Positions 1 to 9,385 are shown, counted from the stretch's first letter. The stretch is DNA of 64,000 nt from an uncultured Coriobacteriaceae bacterium (GCA_902801175.1 CADCHF010000004.1:1-64000), one strand, 5' to 3'. Translations and numbers: made by a program. Notes: generated by a model not told the origin, from the letters alone.

Positions 1-359
1 TTAAGAGGCTAAGCCAGGATTTGACCGTTTGCAAGGTGGCATCGGTTGAGGACATCGATTTGCACAGCGAGCTCCTCTTTGTTGGCAAGACAGACGAGGA
101 GATATCGCTCGTTTGCCCAACCAGCGACGTGCCACAACACACGACGGAGCGCGATGATGGGTGGAAGGGATTCCGCATCCAAGGCGTTCTCGATTTCTCC
201 CTGATTGGCATCCTGGCAAAGCTGTCGGGCATTCTTGCCGAGAACAAGATTGGCATCTTTGCCGTGTCGACCTACAACACCGACTACATCCTCGTTAAGG
301 CTGAGAACTTTGACAGGGCAATGGATGCGCTTGCCGCCAGCGGCTATGCCATCGTCTAG
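1..359 (+). CDS. ACT-domain protein (5' end outside window)
   Basis: The reading frame is open from base 3 and runs to the stop at 357-359. The protein resembles the small stand-alone ACT proteins (COG3603 type, about 130 residues) that bind small ligands, usually amino acids. The second half (IGILAKLSGILAENKIGIF, then STYNTDYILVK) is a recognisable ACT beta-alpha-beta pattern. A TTG at 21 could start it, but the frame continues upstream with sensible codons, so the true start is probably a few codons outside the window. No catalytic domain is attached. It is most likely a regulatory or ligand-sensing protein; the ligand cannot be read from the sequence. Confidence 0.7.
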   Translation, partial: KRLSQDLTVCKVASVEDIDLHSELLFVGKTDEEISLVCPTSDVPQHTTERDDGWKGFRIQGVLDFSLIGILAKLSGILAENKIGIFAVSTYNTDYILVKAENFDRAMDALAASGYAIV

Positions 360-417
360 CGTGTTGCCCATGGCTCCAACGGCCATCGCGCAGGCTAAGA
401 GGGGCGTAGATGCGTAT

Positions 418-594
418 CAGGTGGGCGGGCTTGTGCGCAGGGTGTGTCAGGGGGACGTACACTTTGACACACGCGGAGAAACGTTCATCTTGGGATTGAG
501 TCGCAGTCGAAGGCGTATACGTCCTGTCAGATGGACTGCGTGTGTCAAAGTGTACGTCCCCCTGACACACCCTGCGCACAAGCCCGCCCACCTG
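418..594. repeat. REPIN/MITE-like palindromic element, copy 1
   Basis: Positions 418-474 and 538-594 are a perfect 57-bp inverted repeat separated by a 63-nt core. The arms carry the family signature GTGTGTCAGGGGGACGTA and end TTTGACACAC. The core is homologous, in reverse orientation, to the cores of the copies at 9505 and 62438. No ORF lies inside it. The layout, two inverted REP-like arms around a short non-coding core, fits a non-autonomous element of the REPIN type. Mobilisation by a RAYT transposase is inference; no transposase lies in the window. Confidence 0.85.
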
Positions 595-657
595 GCACAC
601 CCCCTCACCCAGAGCCGCATGGACACTTGAGCTTACGTGGAGCATCGCTCCCCTGCC

Positions 658-685
658 TTGCGATGCTCCGCCGTCGTTGTAGAAT
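658..685 (+). promoter_or_regulatory. candidate sigma-70 promoter upstream of the GDPD gene
   Basis: TTGCGA (658-663) and TAGAAT (680-685) are spaced 16 nt apart and point towards the surface GDPD gene starting at 924. The predicted leader would be about 230 nt. Nothing else recognisable was seen between 595 and 923. This is a motif match only. Confidence 0.35.
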
Positions 686-923
686 CATTCTTTGCGGAAC
701 CTTGCCGGCAAACAGCTAACACGCACCACGGGCAGAGGCGCCGCACCGAGAACAGCAAATCGATCAAACGGCAGCACGGTCGCCTCGCGTATGGGCAGCA
801 TCACTCGCAAAGCCCCGCAACAGCCACCGCGCTCAAGGGCAATGCACCCTCGCCCTGCACATCAACCGAACCGCAACCGCACCCTAGACCCACCAGAATC
901 GCAGCACCCAAGGCAGGTACAAC

Positions 924-3905
924 ATGGCCACAGCAAAAGCCAAAGCAAGGAGGCTCAAGCGCACGCGCAGAAAGCGTGTGCCGCTGCTCCTGCTCGCCGT
1001 GTGCGCCGCCGTTGCCTTGGCGCTTGCGCTCCACTTCCGTCCAACGCACACACATCCTAGTGACGAGAACCTGCTAATTGGCGACCTGTACGTTGCCATG
1101 GAGGCTCCCTACTGCGGGCAGGACCCAACCGAAGCCCTGCCCACCGTCACGCTCGGTCCGGGCGAATGGGCCACGCTTGCCACGCCCGTTACCTGGACCA
1201 GCTCCGCCGATGCCAGCAACCCCACACCACTGGAAGGCAACTTTGTTGGCGGTGAGCAGTACACCTGCCTGCTCACCCTTACGGCGCAGCCGGGCTACAG
1301 CTTTGGCAAAGACTCCTCCATCCTCGTGTACGACGAGGACGAGCACACATACACCAAGACAGAGCCGCAGCAGCAAAGCAGCAGCTCGGTGACGGTTGCC
1401 GTAACCGTCACCGCCCAGCACGACTGGGACGAGGAGGAGTCGTGGCGCAAGGTTGCCACTTGTTCCGAAGAAGGCGCGATACACCTGGTGTGCAAGGCAG
1501 ATCCCTCGCACGTTGAGGAGACGGTCATCGAGCCGAGTCCCGATGCGCACGAGTGGGGTGATTGGAAGGTCACCAAGCAGCAGACGAGAACCGAAGAGGG
1601 AGAGATGCAACGCACCTGCACGCTCTGCAACGAGGTGCAGACGCAGACCATCCCCAAGGTTCTTTACACGAGCGTCTACGAGCCCGACACCTCGTGGTCC
1701 ATGGCGGCCACGGTTGCATGGCGCGCGGACCAGAGCGCCATGGACGTGGCCGCATCAAGAGTCCGCCCAGCTACGGCGTTCGTGTGGCTCGACGAGAACC
1801 TTGCCGTGTACGACCGCGACGGCTCGCTCATAGCCTCTGACCTCGAGAGCTATGCAAGCGAGACCTCGCAGACGGTCATTCCCGCACTCTATATTAGGGA
1901 CGAGGCAACCGCGGTCGCTCTCAAGGAGTGGCTCAAGCAGGAAAAGCTGCTCGACTGCTTTGTTGTCTCCACCCCAAACAACCAGAAGCTCGTCGCCAGC
2001 GTTGCCGACCTGCTCCACGTTCGCGGCATGCTCGACTACACGGAGGTCACCTCACCAAGTCGCGAGGACCTACTGGCCATGGTGGCTTCCACAAACGCGG
2101 CGCATGGCAAGGTGATCCTCCTTGCCTCCGAGGCGGCCACCTACGACAACGTGCGCCTGCTCCAAAAGCTGGGTAGCACCGTTTGGGTGCAGACCCCAAC
2201 CGACACCCAGACGCTGCTCACGCACTACACCAACGGCGTCAATGGCGTTGTGGTCGACGACTACAGGGAGGCCCTCGACACAGAGGAGCTCTTTGACGAC
2301 GAGGACCCAACGTTGCTGCGCACGCCTTTCATCATCAGCCACCGCGGCGACCCCTCGGTATACGTTGAGAACACGCTCGACTCGGCCCTTGGCGCCTATG
2401 TTGAGGGGGCCGACGGCGTGGAGAACGACATCCACCTGTCCAGCGACGGAGAGCTCTTCATCTACCACGACGATGACGCCACGGGCATCATGGGCATCAC
2501 GGACAAGGACGAGAACGGCGACCCCATCCCCCTCGAGTCCATGACGCTCGACGAGATTAGGTCGCACACCTTCCCCTGGGACTCGATTCTTGAGAGCAAC
2601 CGGGTGTCGCAGAGCTGGTGGCGCTACGACACGCTGTACGGTCAGACCGAAGGCAAGAAGTACGTGGTCCCCACGCTGCGTGAGTACATCGAGGTCTTCC
2701 AGGGAACGCCGCTCATCCACGTGACCGAGATAAAGAGCACCAACCCCGAGATTCTGCCGCACTACAAGGCCCTGGTTGACGAGTACGACGCCTGGGACCA
2801 GTTCATCTCGATCACCTTTAACAAGGATATTCTCGAGGCGGCCTACCAAAACTACCCTGAGCTCTCAATTGGCGCGCTGGCAACCGAGGACGAAGGCGAC
2901 CCCAGGCTTGGGTCGATCAGCTATGCAGAGCTTGCCAAGAGCGAGGGAACCGAGGCCGCGCTGCAGCAGCTCATGAGCAGGCTCGACCAGTGGAACGCCA
3001 CCTACAACCCAACCAGGAAGGGCTATGGCGCCTCCGTGGTGCTCGCCGGGCGCCACCGCGGCCTCACGGTGTGGCCGTGGACCTACTCGCTTGGCAGCGC
3101 GGAGGACTTTGCCGGCGACTACCTCTCGGGCGTGACCGCCATCACGGGCGACCACTCGTGGGCGACGTCGCAGATTGTCGTGCGCATTGGCGCGCAGGAC
3201 GTTACCGTCGACGCGCTCTCGGACGTGCCGGCGCCGCAGGCCACGACCCAGGCCGGCGAGCATCTGTGGCTCGACGATGCCGAGCTTGTGGAGCTCGAGC
3301 GCCCCGCCGACAATCAGGTGCTGGCCATGTGGCGCTACAAGGCCGAGCTGGTTCTTGATGAGACGAGCTACGGCAACTATTACCTCTACTCCAACCCCTT
3401 TGTGGTCACGCTGAACGACCAGAGCGCCGTTACGCACACGCACGACTGGAGCGATTGGGAGGTAAGCGAGCCCGCAACCGAAACGGCCGAAGGCATGGAG
3501 CGGCGCGAGTGCTCAATCTGTCAGGAGGCGCAGGAGCGCTCGATCCCGATGCTTGCCCCCGACGAGAGCGAGACGGATGCGCCGGCCGACCCCAAGGTTC
3601 CCACGACGACATTCATCGACCGCCCAACGGGCGATGAGACCCCGGAACAGGAGGCTGGAGATGCGCGCACGGACGACACCGGCACAAAGGTGACTGCCCG
3701 CAGGTCGGACATCGTCGTGATTGCCGCAATCGCCGCCGCACTTGTGTTCCTCGTTCTGGCCTCGCGCGTGAGGCCCAAGGGCAGGCATACAAGAGAGCGC
3801 CGCGCAGAGTCGCGCGACGCCAGGGATTCGCAGCAATCTAAGAGTGGCGCACGACTTAGCGCCCGCACCAAGGGCACCCCACGGGGAAGGCACGCCAAGC
3901 AGTAG
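924..3905 (+). CDS. surface-anchored glycerophosphodiester phosphodiesterase-domain protein
   Basis: A 993-residue exported protein. Residues 1-40 are a basic stretch followed by a hydrophobic segment (signal/anchor), and a second hydrophobic segment with a basic tail lies near residues 930-955, so both ends could be membrane-bound. The GDPD TIM-barrel begins at HRGD (His about 473), followed by ENT, a GVENDIHLSSDG metal-binding stretch and YHDDD, the family's catalytic and metal ligands. It would cleave glycerophosphodiesters, possibly glycerol-phosphate wall polymers. Two modules of the form H-x-W-x2-W...C-x2-C (about residues 180-245 and 830-880) flank the enzyme core and look like extracellular adhesion or spacer repeats. 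A weak AGGCAGG ribosome-binding site precedes the ATG. It converges on the HAD gene with a gap of 16 bases. Confidence 0.8.
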   Translation: MATAKAKARRLKRTRRKRVPLLLLAVCAAVALALALHFRPTHTHPSDENLLIGDLYVAMEAPYCGQDPTEALPTVTLGPGEWATLATPVTWTSSADASNPTPLEGNFVGGEQYTCLLTLTAQPGYSFGKDSSILVYDEDEHTYTKTEPQQQSSSSVTVAVTVTAQHDWDEEESWRKVATCSEEGAIHLVCKADPSHVEETVIEPSPDAHEWGDWKVTKQQTRTEEGEMQRTCTLCNEVQTQTIPKVLYTSVYEPDTSWSMAATVAWRADQSAMDVAASRVRPATAFVWLDENLAVYDRDGSLIASDLESYASETSQTVIPALYIRDEATAVALKEWLKQEKLLDCFVVSTPNNQKLVASVADLLHVRGMLDYTEVTSPSREDLLAMVASTNAAHGKVILLASEAATYDNVRLLQKLGSTVWVQTPTDTQTLLTHYTNGVNGVVVDDYREALDTEELFDDEDPTLLRTPFIISHRGDPSVYVENTLDSALGAYVEGADGVENDIHLSSDGELFIYHDDDATGIMGITDKDENGDPIPLESMTLDEIRSHTFPWDSILESNRVSQSWWRYDTLYGQTEGKKYVVPTLREYIEVFQGTPLIHVTEIKSTNPEILPHYKALVDEYDAWDQFISITFNKDILEAAYQNYPELSIGALATEDEGDPRLGSISYAELAKSEGTEAALQQLMSRLDQWNATYNPTRKGYGASVVLAGRHRGLTVWPWTYSLGSAEDFAGDYLSGVTAITGDHSWATSQIVVRIGAQDVTVDALSDVPAPQATTQAGEHLWLDDAELVELERPADNQVLAMWRYKAELVLDETSYGNYYLYSNPFVVTLNDQSAVTHTHDWSDWEVSEPATETAEGMERRECSICQEAQERSIPMLAPDESETDAPADPKVPTTTFIDRPTGDETPEQEAGDARTDDTGTKVTARRSDIVVIAAIAAALVFLVLASRVRPKGRHTRERRAESRDARDSQQSKSGARLSARTKGTPRGRHAKQ

Positions 3906-3921
3906 GGCGCGGGCGCGGAGT

Positions 3922-4773
3922 CTATGCAAGCAGCTCGGGCACCAGGTGCTCGAGCGCGTCGGCAATGCCGTCGCTGTTGTTGTCGGTGGTCACGTAGTCG
4001 GCCTCGGCCTTGACCTCGTCCACAGCGTTGCCCATGGCCACGCCCACCTTTGCCCACTTGATCATCGTGAGGTCGTTCTGCGCGTCACCAAAGCTCATGA
4101 CCTCGTCTTGGTTGATGCCCAGCACCTCGAAGGTGTCCTTGAGCGCGCGGACCTTGTCGACACCCAGCGGCGTGAACTCAAAGTACCAAGGCGCGGTGAA
4201 CATGGCCGAGAGCTCGCCCTCAAACGGGGCGGCCATCTCCTCGGCCACCTGCTGCAGGTACTCGGGCTGGCCGGCGTTGAGGATCTTGTTGATGCGCCAG
4301 TCGGCATAGGCCGCCAGGTCGCGCTTCTCGCAGAGCTTGTAGTTGTTGGAGTGGCCCTCGTACTCAATGATGTACCAGGGCTTGCCGTCGCGCTCGATGG
4401 TAAAGAAGCAGTCGTTGACGTACATGTACTCGCCGTGGTCGATGACCGGCGCCACGTTGAACTTCTTCATGTGCTCGAGCACGCGCTTGCCCTGCTCAAC
4501 GGTCATCGACTGCTCAAAGTACACTTGCCCAGTCTCGCAGTTGAGCGACTTGGCGCCGTTGTAGCACACCAGCACACCGCCGTGATGGGCGAGGTCAAGG
4601 TCGGCCGCGTAGGTCGAGAGCCCGTTGGCGGTGCGCCCCGAGGCCAGCACCAGCACCACACCCTTCTCCTGGCACTTGAGCAGCGCCTCGCGCGTACGGG
4701 GCGTGATGACCTTTTGGTCGTTGGTAAGCGTGCCGTCGATGTCGAGCAGGATAGCCTTGATGTTGTGCGCCAT
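3922..4773 (-). CDS. Cof-type HAD-IIB family phosphatase
   Basis: A 283-residue cytosolic HAD hydrolase, the usual length for the Cof family. Motif I is DIDGT at residues 11-15 (nucleophile Asp11, acid/base Asp13), a motif-II-like ASGR follows near residue 45, and motif IV is GDAQND at 229-234. The large type IIB cap lies between motifs II and III. Such enzymes dephosphorylate sugar phosphates or pyridoxal phosphate, and the substrate cannot be assigned. The start is supported by GGAGG seven bases upstream. Neighbouring treC is on the same strand, but the 150-base gap does not prove an operon. Confidence 0.85.
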   Translation of the reverse strand: MAHNIKAILLDIDGTLTNDQKVITPRTREALLKCQEKGVVLVLASGRTANGLSTYAADLDLAHHGGVLVCYNGAKSLNCETGQVYFEQSMTVEQGKRVLEHMKKFNVAPVIDHGEYMYVNDCFFTIERDGKPWYIIEYEGHSNNYKLCEKRDLAAYADWRINKILNAGQPEYLQQVAEEMAAPFEGELSAMFTAPWYFEFTPLGVDKVRALKDTFEVLGINQDEVMSFGDAQNDLTMIKWAKVGVAMGNAVDEVKAEADYVTTDNNSDGIADALEHLVPELLA

Positions 4774-4925
4774 GGGTGCCTCCTATTTTTCTGATTGCAT
4801 GGAATAACGATACCTGAGGGCTGGACCAGCGGAAAGAAGCTGCCGTTTAGGCGCTGGCCAGCGTTGTGCCTACGGCTAAATTGCGAGGGTTGGACGGCTC
4901 TCCACAGGGATTGGACGGCTTCCCG

Positions 4926-6602
4926 CTACCGCCAGATGTAGGCGCGTGCCTCCCAGGGTCGCAGGGTGCTGACATCGGTCGCATTGGCCGGGTAGTTGCC
5001 TATGAGCAACTCCCCTCCCTCTGTTGGGAGCGCCGGCTGCCTGTTGCCCGAGAAGTTGCACTGCACCAGCAGGCGCACGTTGCCCAGCGTGCGCTCGTAG
5101 GCTATGACCTTGCCGATCGGTGCGTCCACAAAGCGCACGTCACCGGTCTGAATGACCGGCTCCGCCTTGCGCAGGGAGATGAGGTGCTTGAAGTACGCCC
5201 TCACCGACTGCGGGTCGGCACACTCGGTCTTTGCGTTGATTGTGCTGTAGTTGCCCACCACACCAATCCAGGGTTCGCCCGTGGTGAAGCCAGCGTTGCG
5301 GGTGTCGTCCCAAGCCATGGGCGTGCGGCCGTCGTCGCGCGAGCGCGCGTGCACCACACGGAAGGCTTCCTCGGGCGTGAGCCCGCGTTCCTGCAGAATG
5401 CGGTAGTAGTTGATGGACTCAACGTCGTCTCGGTACTGATCGATTGAGGTGTAGTCGGCAATGGTCTGGCCCAGCTCCTCGCCCTGGAAGATGTACGGGG
5501 TGCCGCGCATGAGGTGCGTGCAGGTTGGCAGCAGCGTGCTCGACTCGTACCAGTGGCGATCGGTGTCACCAAAGCGCGAGTTGGGGCGCGGTTGGTCGTG
5601 GTTTGACCAAAAGAGCGCGTTCCAGCCGCCGCCCACCGCCATCTGCTCCTGCCAGTTGCGGAACACGTCGCGCAGCTGCTCAATGTTTGGTTTGGTGAGT
5701 GCCCACTTGTCGCCGCCCAAGAAGTCGACCTTGAGGTGATGGAAGCTAAAGGTCATCGAGAGCTCGTGGCGAGAGGGATTGGTGTAACCAATGCAGTGGT
5801 CGAGCGTGGTCGAGCTCATCTCCCCCACCGTCACCGCGCCATCGATGTCGCCCTCGCGCACGAGTTCTTGCAGGTATTCGTGGATGTGCGGGCCGTCGGT
5901 GTAGAAGCGCCGGCCATCGCCCTCGAGGTCATCTTCAAAGGCGGGCTCTTTGCTGATGAGGTTGACCACGTCAAAGCGGAAGGCGCCGACGCCCTTGCTG
6001 CGCCAAAAGCGCAGGATGGCTGCCATCTCGGCGCGCACCGCGGGGTTGTCCCAATCGAGGTCGGCTTGGCTCACGTCAAACAGGTGCAGGTACCACTTGT
6101 TGAGGCCGGGCACATACTCCCATGCGCTCCCGCCAAACTTGCTCTGCCAGTTGGTTGGCGGCGGACCGGGGTTTTTGGCCGTGGCATCTGGAGCCGCATC
6201 AACAAACTTGTAGTAGGCAAGGTAGGTTGGGTCGCCTGTCAGCGCCTTTTGGAACCACTCATGCTCGGTCGAAGTGTGGTTGAAGACCATGTCGAGCATG
6301 AGCTCGATACCACGCGCCTTTGCCTCGCGGGCCAGCTCCTCAAAGTCTTGCATGGTGCCATAGATGGGCTCGATGGCGCGGTAATCGCTCACGTCGTAGC
6401 CATTGTCGTTTTGCGGACTGGGAAAGAACGGCGTGATCCACAGGCAGTCAACGCCCAGATCGGCAAGGTAGTCGAGCCGCTGCGTTATACCTCGCAGGTC
6501 ACCGATGCCGTCGCCGTTGGAGTCGTTAAAGGAGCGAATGTAGATCTGGTACACGACCTTTTTACCAAGGCGCTCGTCTCGCTGCGGGAATGACTGGCTC
6601 AT
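4926..6602 (-). CDS. treC: alpha,alpha-phosphotrehalase (GH13, TreC-like)
   Basis: A 558-residue GH13 enzyme that would hydrolyse trehalose-6-phosphate to glucose and glucose-6-phosphate. The (beta/alpha)8 motifs are in order: MVFNHT (106-110), FRFDVVNLI with nucleophile Asp211, VGEMSST with acid/base Glu261, and WSNHDQPR with Asp336. The stretches after Glu261 (DHC, ELSMTFSFHHLKVD, GGDKW) and FWSNHDQPR match TreC better than oligo-1,6-glucosidase, which usually has a different loop there. No treB or treR gene is next to it. A GAGGAG site seven bases before the ATG sets the start. A close alternative is an alpha-glucosidase of the MalL type. Confidence 0.78.
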   Translation of the reverse strand: MSQSFPQRDERLGKKVVYQIYIRSFNDSNGDGIGDLRGITQRLDYLADLGVDCLWITPFFPSPQNDNGYDVSDYRAIEPIYGTMQDFEELAREAKARGIELMLDMVFNHTSTEHEWFQKALTGDPTYLAYYKFVDAAPDATAKNPGPPPTNWQSKFGGSAWEYVPGLNKWYLHLFDVSQADLDWDNPAVRAEMAAILRFWRSKGVGAFRFDVVNLISKEPAFEDDLEGDGRRFYTDGPHIHEYLQELVREGDIDGAVTVGEMSSTTLDHCIGYTNPSRHELSMTFSFHHLKVDFLGGDKWALTKPNIEQLRDVFRNWQEQMAVGGGWNALFWSNHDQPRPNSRFGDTDRHWYESSTLLPTCTHLMRGTPYIFQGEELGQTIADYTSIDQYRDDVESINYYRILQERGLTPEEAFRVVHARSRDDGRTPMAWDDTRNAGFTTGEPWIGVVGNYSTINAKTECADPQSVRAYFKHLISLRKAEPVIQTGDVRFVDAPIGKVIAYERTLGNVRLLVQCNFSGNRQPALPTEGGELLIGNYPANATDVSTLRPWEARAYIWR

Positions 6603-6958
6603 TGGTGTCTCCTCTGCACGCTAACCTGCTGGTCGGCGACGCTGTAGCGCCAAGCGACCCTGCAGGAATGCCCTCGATGCTGCTGGGTCAATTGTACCGA
6701 GGACGTGATTGTGCTTGGAGCATTCTGCGCAAGGCAAGTGGACAAACCCACAGGTAGACGAGCTGAACGGCCAAGGGATGGAGCGTGTTGGGGGAAACGA
6801 GATGAGGCGAGTGCCTGTCGAGTGTCCTCCTGACACACCCGTCTACGCCGCCCCGCGTCTGCCCGCGCCGGGCTTTTTCTCGCTAAACAGTATGCACAGG
6901 GTAAGGATGAGGGTAAAGTCTCAACCACTCATGTTTGCCCTGTGCGATTCTTGCCGGG
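6603..6958. other. intergenic region with a half REP element
   Basis: No supported gene was found between treC and tRNA-Leu. A decayed half copy of the palindromic repeat lies at 6823-6840 (TGTCCTCCTGACACACCC). A small GCCCG/CGGGC hairpin followed by five T residues at about 6867-6884 looks like a plus-strand terminator but has no gene to serve. Confidence 0.5.
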
Positions 6959-7040
6959 TAGGGGCGGCGGGGTTCGAACCCGCATACCTTTCGGTGGAGG
7001 ATTTTAAGTCCCCTGCGTCTGCCAATTCCGCCACGCCCCC
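6959..7040 (-). tRNA. tRNA-Leu (UAA anticodon)
   Basis: The minus strand begins GGGGGCG, which pairs with the 3' acceptor CGCCCCT, with A as discriminator at 6959. The T arm is GCGGG-TTCGAAC-CCCGC. The anticodon stem-loop is GGGGA-CTTAAAA-TCCTC, giving anticodon TAA. A long variable arm (CACCGAAAGGTA region) is present, as expected for a class II leucine tRNA. The CCA end is not encoded (the flank reads ACCC). Confidence 0.93.
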
Positions 7041-7070
7041 ATGTATGCGACGTTAGTCTATGCTACCAGC

Positions 7071-8060
7071 CTACGTCAGGTGTGTCAGCTCCGGTTTCCA
7101 GCCCACGGGTGACGGACGATCTTCGTAGGCGGCGGCAATGGTGAGCGCGAGGCCGAAGAGCAGGTCGCTTTCGCTCACGGTGATGCGGTCGAAGCCACAG
7201 GTGCGCATGACCTCGTTTACCGCAATCGCACCGCCAAGGATGACGCGCGCACGCTTGGCCTGCAAACCAGGCAGCTCGGCACGTTCGGCCACCGTCAGCT
7301 GTGCAAGCTGGTCCTCAATCCGCTCGACCGTCTCTTGGTCCAGCTCGTGCAGGTGCACGTAAGAGGAGTCGTACGGCTCGAGCTTGGCATCGATGGCAAC
7401 CAGGCTCGTTACGGTACCGCCAGTGACCACAAGACGCTCTGCACCGCCCTCACGCAAGCCCAGCTCCTTCACTGTCTGCTCAAAGGGCTCATGAGCAAAC
7501 TCATGCGCAGCTGCCACGTCCTCGTCCGATGGAGGGTCGCTATGCAGCAGGAAGCGGTCGGTAATGCGGCGACACCCCACGTCAACGCTGCGAATCGCAC
7601 GAACGTCCAGACCATCCTCGCCAAGCATGCCCAGGGCCAGCTCGGTAGAGCCACCGCCGTTGTCGGCAATCAGCACCAGCTGGCCTGGGAAGTCGAGGCA
7701 CACGCCCAAGAGCGTGAGACGACCCTCGATATCGCCGGGAATCACCTGCGCCACCAGTCCGCGCTTGGCAAACTGGTCGAGCAGCTCGCTCGAGTTTGCC
7801 GCATCGCGCGAGGCGCTTGTCATGGTGCAGCAGATCACTGGTGCACCCATCGCAACGGACACGGTCAGATAGTCATCCACACAAGAGACCGTACGCTCGA
7901 TGGCTGCCGCGCTGATGACGCCCGTCTGCGCAAGCCCCTCTCCCACATCCACAATCGTCGAGCGCTTGTGGATACGCGCGATCTTGCCATCTTCGATGTC
8001 CGCAACTGCCAGGCGGCAGGTGACCGTACCAATGTCAATGCAGGCAACTCTTGTCATCAT
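7071..8060 (-). CDS. Ppx/GppA-family phosphatase
   Basis: A 329-residue protein with the ASKHA fold of exopolyphosphatase/guanosine pentaphosphate phosphohydrolase. The first phosphate loop is IDIGTVTCRL (residues 8-17) and the second is DNGGGSTEL (about 132-140), with a VTGGTVTSL loop near residue 210. It would cleave terminal phosphates from polyphosphate or pppGpp. It is shorter than E. coli Ppx and lacks the C-terminal HD-like domain, as in other short actinobacterial Ppx proteins. It begins ATGATG: the first ATG overlaps the stop of the upstream gene (ATGA), and GGAGG sits closer to the optimum for the second ATG at 8057. Confidence 0.85.
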   Translation of the reverse strand: MMTRVACIDIGTVTCRLAVADIEDGKIARIHKRSTIVDVGEGLAQTGVISAAAIERTVSCVDDYLTVSVAMGAPVICCTMTSASRDAANSSELLDQFAKRGLVAQVIPGDIEGRLTLLGVCLDFPGQLVLIADNGGGSTELALGMLGEDGLDVRAIRSVDVGCRRITDRFLLHSDPPSDEDVAAAHEFAHEPFEQTVKELGLREGGAERLVVTGGTVTSLVAIDAKLEPYDSSYVHLHELDQETVERIEDQLAQLTVAERAELPGLQAKRARVILGGAIAVNEVMRTCGFDRITVSESDLLFGLALTIAAAYEDRPSPVGWKPELTHLT

Positions 8061-9325
8061 GCCTCCGGATCGTAGCCAAACACCGTGTCGAACAGCACCG
8101 TGTACCAGGCCCTCTCTTCATGGACCTCCACGTCGCCAATAGTATCTGCCAAGCTGGTGGACTCTTCCTCGGGAAGGCCCTCGACCACAACCTTGGTCTC
8201 GCCCACCTCGACATAGCCGCGCGCCCGGGCCTCGTTCTCAATGCCCTCGCGCGTTTGGAGCGACTCAAGCTCGCCTCGTATCTGCTCGTTCTCGGCCAGG
8301 AGAGCGTCGTAGGTCTGCTGGAGCCTGTCGAGCTGACGGTGAGCCACATAGAGGTTGCGTACCGGCGTAAAGAGCATGAACACCAGCAACGCCATGGTAG
8401 CCATGACCGCAAGGCCACGCAGATGCGAGGCCACGAGCTGCCCGGCTCCACCAAGGGCGGAACCAATGGCCTGTGGTATGGCGGCAAGGCCGGCACTCAC
8501 CGACCGACGCCTGCTCGCAGCGCCGGGGAGCCCATACGGAGCGAGGTCCTCTTCGGTAAAGATCGACTCGCGGAAACGGCCCTCGGCAAGCGACTCGTAG
8601 CCGTCGACCTGCATGCGACGACGGGTGCGCGAGACGTCGCGGCGGCTCCGCGTGTCCTCCTGCCAGCCCCAGTCGCTCTCGAAGGCGACCTCCTCGTCCT
8701 CGAGCTGCTCGGGCTCGTCGTAGCTGGAGTCAAAGCCGTAGTCGTAGTCGCGGTCGTAGTCGTAATCGCGGTCGCGGCCAAAGCCAAAGTCGCGAGCCGC
8801 TTCGGTCCGCTCGGGCTGTACGAGGGTAAAGCGGCTGCGACGCTCGCTGCGCCTCGTTACGCCCACGACACCCGACTCGCCCATGTGGGCGCTTACGGTC
8901 TCGTTCTGGGGCAGGCGGCTGTTGCCAAACTCCGGCGCCACCGGCCTCTCGCGAAGCTCGCGCAAGCGGGCACCGTCGCGCACAAGGGCTGTCTCACCTA
9001 TACCTGCGGTATCGCTCTCACGAGTCGCGCTCCGCTGCGACGAGCTGTGACGCCGGCTGCGGCTGCGCTCGCGCGAGGACTCGCGCTCCTCCCGCTCGCG
9101 TCTGCTCTCGCGGCTGCGCTCGCGTGACCGCTCGTGCACAGAACCGCTCCCTTGACCCCAATCAAGCTGCTCTTCGCGCACAGGAGTGGCCCAGCGGCTG
9201 GTGGCAGGGACGCTTTCCACAGCGCTACCCTGCGACGCTGCCACCTGGCTGCGAAGCTTTGCCAGCTCGTCTCGTTGTATAAGACGAACGGACCTGTATG
9301 GGATATTTCGAGCGTTAGATTCCAT
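8057..9325 (-). CDS. DivIC/FtsB-like septum protein with long disordered N-terminus
   Basis: About 422 residues from the ATG at 9325. The last 120 residues are typical DivIC/FtsB: one membrane helix (about 302-321, GLAVMATMALLVFMLF) and then a coiled coil (LDRLQQTYDALLAENEQIRGEL) ending in a YVEVGETKVVV-like segment. FtsB family proteins bridge FtsL and FtsQ at the division septum. The first 290 residues are unusual: Arg/Ser/Glu-rich repeats (RSRERSRE type) followed by Asp/Tyr-rich DYDYDR stretches. An upstream GTG would add 35 residues, but a TATAAC box at 9380-9385 places transcription inside that extension, so the ATG is preferred although its ribosome-binding site is poor. The stop overlaps the ppx start. 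Confidence 0.72.
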   Translation of the reverse strand: MESNARNIPYRSVRLIQRDELAKLRSQVAASQGSAVESVPATSRWATPVREEQLDWGQGSGSVHERSRERSRESRREREERESSRERSRSRRHSSSQRSATRESDTAGIGETALVRDGARLRELRERPVAPEFGNSRLPQNETVSAHMGESGVVGVTRRSERRSRFTLVQPERTEAARDFGFGRDRDYDYDRDYDYGFDSSYDEPEQLEDEEVAFESDWGWQEDTRSRRDVSRTRRRMQVDGYESLAEGRFRESIFTEEDLAPYGLPGAASRRRSVSAGLAAIPQAIGSALGGAGQLVASHLRGLAVMATMALLVFMLFTPVRNLYVAHRQLDRLQQTYDALLAENEQIRGELESLQTREGIENEARARGYVEVGETKVVVEGLPEEESTSLADTIGDVEVHEERAWYTVLFDTVFGYDPEA

Positions 9326-9379
9326 GCCACTGCTTTGGTTTAGGTGTCTGTTGGCATTCCGAACGGATTCGGTTCTATA

Positions 9380-9385
9380 GTTATA
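9380..9385 (-). promoter_or_regulatory. candidate -10 box for the divIC-like gene
   Basis: TATAAC on the minus strand, about 55 bases before the preferred ATG at 9325. No good -35 was seen. It mainly argues against the longer reading frame starting at 9430. Confidence 0.35.

Noticed and set aside
418-594. CRISPR-like array from the palindromic repeats
   Set aside because: Repeats are inverted, dispersed singly across the window and have homologous cores rather than unique spacers. No cas gene is present.
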